Shown here one piece after another: positions 6,431 to 8,466 of a DNA stretch of 8,466 nt (the stretch's first letter is position 1; each line of letters begins with the position of its first letter). The DNA lies in the NCBI GenBank assembly GCA_034411955.1, contig DAOUMF010000095.1:1-8466 (forward strand), read 5' to 3'. A program made the position numbers and the translations under genes. The notes beneath the pieces are model-generated. The model was not told the origin of the DNA. It did no database searches and worked only from the letters and a program-made list of their open reading frames with translations. The DNA is from DAOUMF01 sp034411955 (GTDB lineage Bacteria; Chloroflexota; Dehalococcoidia; SM23-28-2; RBG-16-64-32).

Positions 6431-7864
6431 ATGCCGCGACTGCAGGAAGTACACGTCGGCCCCCGGCCGATTGAACTCCTCCTATCGCTCGTCGGAGAGG
6501 GCGCAGTCGACGAGACCTCCGAGGTGGTGGAGGAGATGCGGAGGAGGATGGAGGGCCGGGTCCTATGGAACGTGAACTCGACTGGGGTCGGCGGAGGCGT
6601 GGCCGAAATGCTGCGGCCTCTGCTCGGCTATGTGAAGGCGCTAGGCATAGAGACACGATGGCTGGTCATTGGGGGGACGTCGGAATTCTTCCGGATCACC
6701 AAGAGGCTTCACCACGCCCTTCACGGATCGGCGGGGGACGGGAGTCCGCTTGGCGAGCAAGAACGCGCCATCTACGAGCAAGTCCTTCATGTGAACGCCG
6801 AAGAACTCCTCGGGCTCATTGGCCCTCGTGATTTCGTCCTCCTTCATGACCCGCAGACCGCCGGTCTGGTTCCCCACCTAGTGCGGTCAGGGGCCATTGT
6901 GATCTGGCGCTGCCACGTGGGAGGGGACAGCCCTGACGGCGAGGCGGAGCTGGGGTGGGGTTTCTTGGGCCCCTACCTGGAGGACGCGGCAGCCACCGTC
7001 TTCTCACGCAATCAATACATACCCATCTGTTGCGACCACGGGCGCAGCGTGGTCATCCCCCCCTCCATTGACGCATTCTCCGCCAAGAACCAGGATCTGG
7101 ATGACGCAACGGTCCGTGCCATCCTCGTACACGCGGGCTTGGTAGAGGGACCAGCCGGCGAGGGATCGCCAACGTTCCGCCGCGAAGATGACTCACCGGG
7201 GCGCGTGCGGCGTCAGGCCCAGGTACTCCGCCACGGCCGAGCTCCCACCTGGGAAGCGCCGCTGGTAGTGCAGGTGTCGCGATGGGATCCCCTCAAGGAC
7301 CCCGCTGGCGTAGTGCAGGGCTTCGCCGAGCTTGTAAACGGTGCCGGGCCGACCGGCGCAGAGCTCATCCTCGCCGGTCCCGTCGTAGGCGCCATCCCGG
7401 ATGACCCAGAAGACGCCGTCGTTCTGGATCAGGTGGTGGCAGAGTGGCGCCGCCTGCCCCGCTCGGATCAGAATCATATCCATCTCGCCAGCCTTCCCAT
7501 GGCGGACGTGGAAGAGAACGCGGCGATCGTCAACGCGCTGCAGCGGCACGCCGCCGTCGTGGTTCAGAAGAGCCTACACGAAGGCTTCGGCCTCACCGTC
7601 ACCGAGGCCATGTGGAAGGGCCGGCCCGTAGTTGCCAGTGCCGTGGGTGGCATCCAAGACCAGATCGCCGACGGTGTACACGGACTATTGCTACAGGACC
7701 CGCTCGATGCCAAGGCCCTCGGCATCGCGCTGGGTCGCATTCTGGAAGATGGCGACTACGCAGCGCGGCTGGGCAGGAACGCCCAGCAGCGTGTCCGCGA
7801 CGACTACCTCGTCGTCCGTCACCTGCTGCAGCACGCTGAGCTGATTGAGCGGCTCGACAAGTAG
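6431..7864 (+). CDS. treT: Trehalose synthase, TreT-like GT4 glycosyltransferase
   Basis: This 477-residue cytoplasmic retaining glycosyltransferase probably joins nucleotide-activated glucose to glucose to form trehalose, or runs in reverse. The N-terminal domain carries the TreT signature WNVNSTGVGGGVAEML (46-61), then WLVIGGTSEFFRITKRLHH (77-95), LLHDPQTAGL (137-146) and IWRCHVGG (158-165). IPPSIDAFSAKN (209-220) and SRWDPLKDPAGVV (283-295) match the sugar-donor side. QKSLHEGFGLTVTEAMWKG (379-397) contains the GT4 EX7E pair, Glu384 and Glu392, followed by PVVASAVGGI. It is longer than the 412-residue Thermococcus TreT, mostly because of an N-terminal extension of about 40 residues. The ATG follows AAGAGGG with eight bases between. 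The convergent minus-strand genes, including a GPH-type transporter, fit a sugar or compatible-solute role. A closely related GT4 with another acceptor cannot be excluded. Confidence 0.83.
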   Translation: MPRLQEVHVGPRPIELLLSLVGEGAVDETSEVVEEMRRRMEGRVLWNVNSTGVGGGVAEMLRPLLGYVKALGIETRWLVIGGTSEFFRITKRLHHALHGSAGDGSPLGEQERAIYEQVLHVNAEELLGLIGPRDFVLLHDPQTAGLVPHLVRSGAIVIWRCHVGGDSPDGEAELGWGFLGPYLEDAAATVFSRNQYIPICCDHGRSVVIPPSIDAFSAKNQDLDDATVRAILVHAGLVEGPAGEGSPTFRREDDSPGRVRRQAQVLRHGRAPTWEAPLVVQVSRWDPLKDPAGVVQGFAELVNGAGPTGAELILAGPVVGAIPDDPEDAVVLDQVVAEWRRLPRSDQNHIHLASLPMADVEENAAIVNALQRHAAVVVQKSLHEGFGLTVTEAMWKGRPVVASAVGGIQDQIADGVHGLLLQDPLDAKALGIALGRILEDGDYAARLGRNAQQRVRDDYLVVRHLLQHAELIERLDK

Positions 7865-7896
7865 AGCGCCACCCAGACAGGGCACCGCCAAAGGGT

Positions 7897-8058
7897 TCAG
7901 TTCCTGCCCACCAAGCCCGAACTCTTGTCGTACCGCCCGCACAGATCCTCGAGGTAGCTGACGGCACACGACAGCCCGCAGAACTGGTGCATCCGGTTTC
8001 TCACGATGACCGTGACGGCAGCTGTTGTTATCGGGTCCTCGCAGTAGTCACAGAGCAT
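7897..8058 (-). CDS. Small treble-clef/zinc-ribbon-like protein
   Basis: This 53-residue protein starts with CDYC (Cys3, Cys6) and later has HQFCGLSCAVSYL (His24, Cys27, Cys31). This CX2C-X20-CX3C layout, with an aromatic-Cys pair leading into a helix, is how small TRASH/MYM-like treble-clef zinc fingers look, so a single bound zinc is likely. Cys40 is an extra, possibly non-binding Cys. There is no signal peptide or membrane helix. An upstream extension of 17 residues to 8109 is open, but the internal ATG at 8058 has GGAG seven bases ahead on the minus strand and begins right at the motif, so I chose it. It lies 84 bp after the transporter gene in the same direction, possibly in one transcript, and ends 32 bp from the converging trehalose synthase gene. 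Its role is unknown; a metal-binding regulator or chaperone would fit. Confidence 0.62.
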   Translation of the reverse strand: MLCDYCEDPITTAAVTVIVRNRMHQFCGLSCAVSYLEDLCGRYDKSSGLVGRN

Positions 8059-8142
8059 TGGCTTTCTCCGCGTGATTCCACCCTGTGGATTGATCTGGCC
8101 GCGCCACAATGTTTGACGCAGGAACCCGTGCGACGGTTGCAG

Positions 8143-8466
8143 TCACCCTTCGCGCCGCAAGTCCTGAGACGGCGCGGAACCCTCGGCCGCCGGGTCCAAC
8201 TCCTCCACCCTTAGGCCAGCCTCTCGCACACTCTCCGCCGTCACCGCGTCCGGCAGCCGGTAGCCACGGAAGAACACAAAACCGATGAGGGCCGCCATAC
8301 CAGCCACCGGCCCTACCATCCGTATCCCCAGCGGGTTGTCGGCCGTCTCCCCCAGGAGCAGCACCAGCGCCAGGATGGGCGCGAACAGGGAGGTGGCCCA
8401 CTTCTCGATGGTGGCCTGAGAGCCGTAGTAGATCGCCTCCCGCCGCATCCCCGTCCGCACCTCGTC
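8143..8466 (-). CDS. C-terminal part of a GPH-type MFS sugar transporter (partial)
   Basis: The minus-strand frame is open to the window edge and ends at TGA (8143-8145), showing the last 107 residues. It begins DEVRTGMRREAIYYG, the cytoplasmic loop signature of glycoside-pentoside-hexuronide (GPH, MelB-like) cation symporters, usually written D-E-x-R-T-G-x-R-R-E. Two hydrophobic spans follow: WATSLFAPILALVLLLG and MVGPVAGMAALIGFVFF. They are joined by the loop ETADNPLGIR and then FRGYRLPD. A charged cytoplasmic tail of about 35 residues ends the protein. It would import a sugar or glycoside with sodium or protons. The N-terminal ten or so helices lie outside the window, so the substrate cannot be judged. 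The trehalose synthase gene nearby makes a disaccharide or hexose plausible. Confidence 0.78.
   Translation of the reverse strand, partial: DEVRTGMRREAIYYGSQATIEKWATSLFAPILALVLLLGETADNPLGIRMVGPVAGMAALIGFVFFRGYRLPDAVTAESVREAGLRVEELDPAAEGSAPSQDLRREG

Noticed and set aside
7987..8214. 75-codon plus-strand frame opposite the zinc protein and transporter end
   Set aside because: It has no recognised motif, no ribosome site and overlaps two better-supported minus-strand genes.

Overview
This is a GC-rich bacterial window with dense, mostly plus-strand coding and clear AGGAGG-type ribosome binding sites. The gene content is a COG1233-like flavoprotein tail, an HMG-CoA-synthase-like/DUF35 fusion, an SCP2-type thiolase, a tungsten aldehyde oxidoreductase, a TreT-like trehalose synthase and a GPH sugar transporter. 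That mix resembles environmental Chloroflexota (Dehalococcoidia-like) genomes. The taxonomic guess is an inference from gene content, not something the sequence shows directly.

Left part (1-1277): the last 37 codons of a probable FAD-dependent oxidoreductase, then a GNAT-type acetyltransferase. A short gap follows, carrying a good sigma-70-like promoter (TTGTCA, 17 bp, TAGACT) just ahead of a small unrecognised ORF with a basic front half and an aromatic, acidic, Cys-containing tail.

Central part (1324-5988): two tightly spaced genes with strong ribosome binding sites. The first is an HMG-CoA-synthase-like domain fused to a DUF35 zinc-ribbon/OB-fold domain, and the second is an SCP2-type thiolase. 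The thiolase keeps its nucleophilic Cys and catalytic His residues. By eye, the synthase-like partner has lost the catalytic Glu, Cys and His of true HMG-CoA synthases. The pair resembles known thiolase-DUF35 partnerships (archaeal thiolase/DUF35/HMG-CoA synthase, BbsAB, Ltp2/ChsH2), with the scaffold fused to a probably inactive synthase fold. A perfect 11-bp GC hairpin separates this pair from a tungsten aldehyde:ferredoxin oxidoreductase family gene with all four [4Fe-4S] cysteines. The three genes may act on acyl-CoA/aldehyde intermediates of one degradative route, but the substrate cannot be read from the sequence.

Right part (5989-8466): a 442-bp non-coding stretch with short hairpins and an AT-rich island leads to a TreT-like GT4 trehalose synthase. 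Facing it on the minus strand are a 53-residue zinc-binding protein and the C-terminus of a GPH-type MFS transporter cut by the window edge. The TreT/transporter neighbourhood suggests sugar uptake or compatible-solute metabolism. I saw no rRNA, tRNA, CRISPR array, insertion sequence or prophage.
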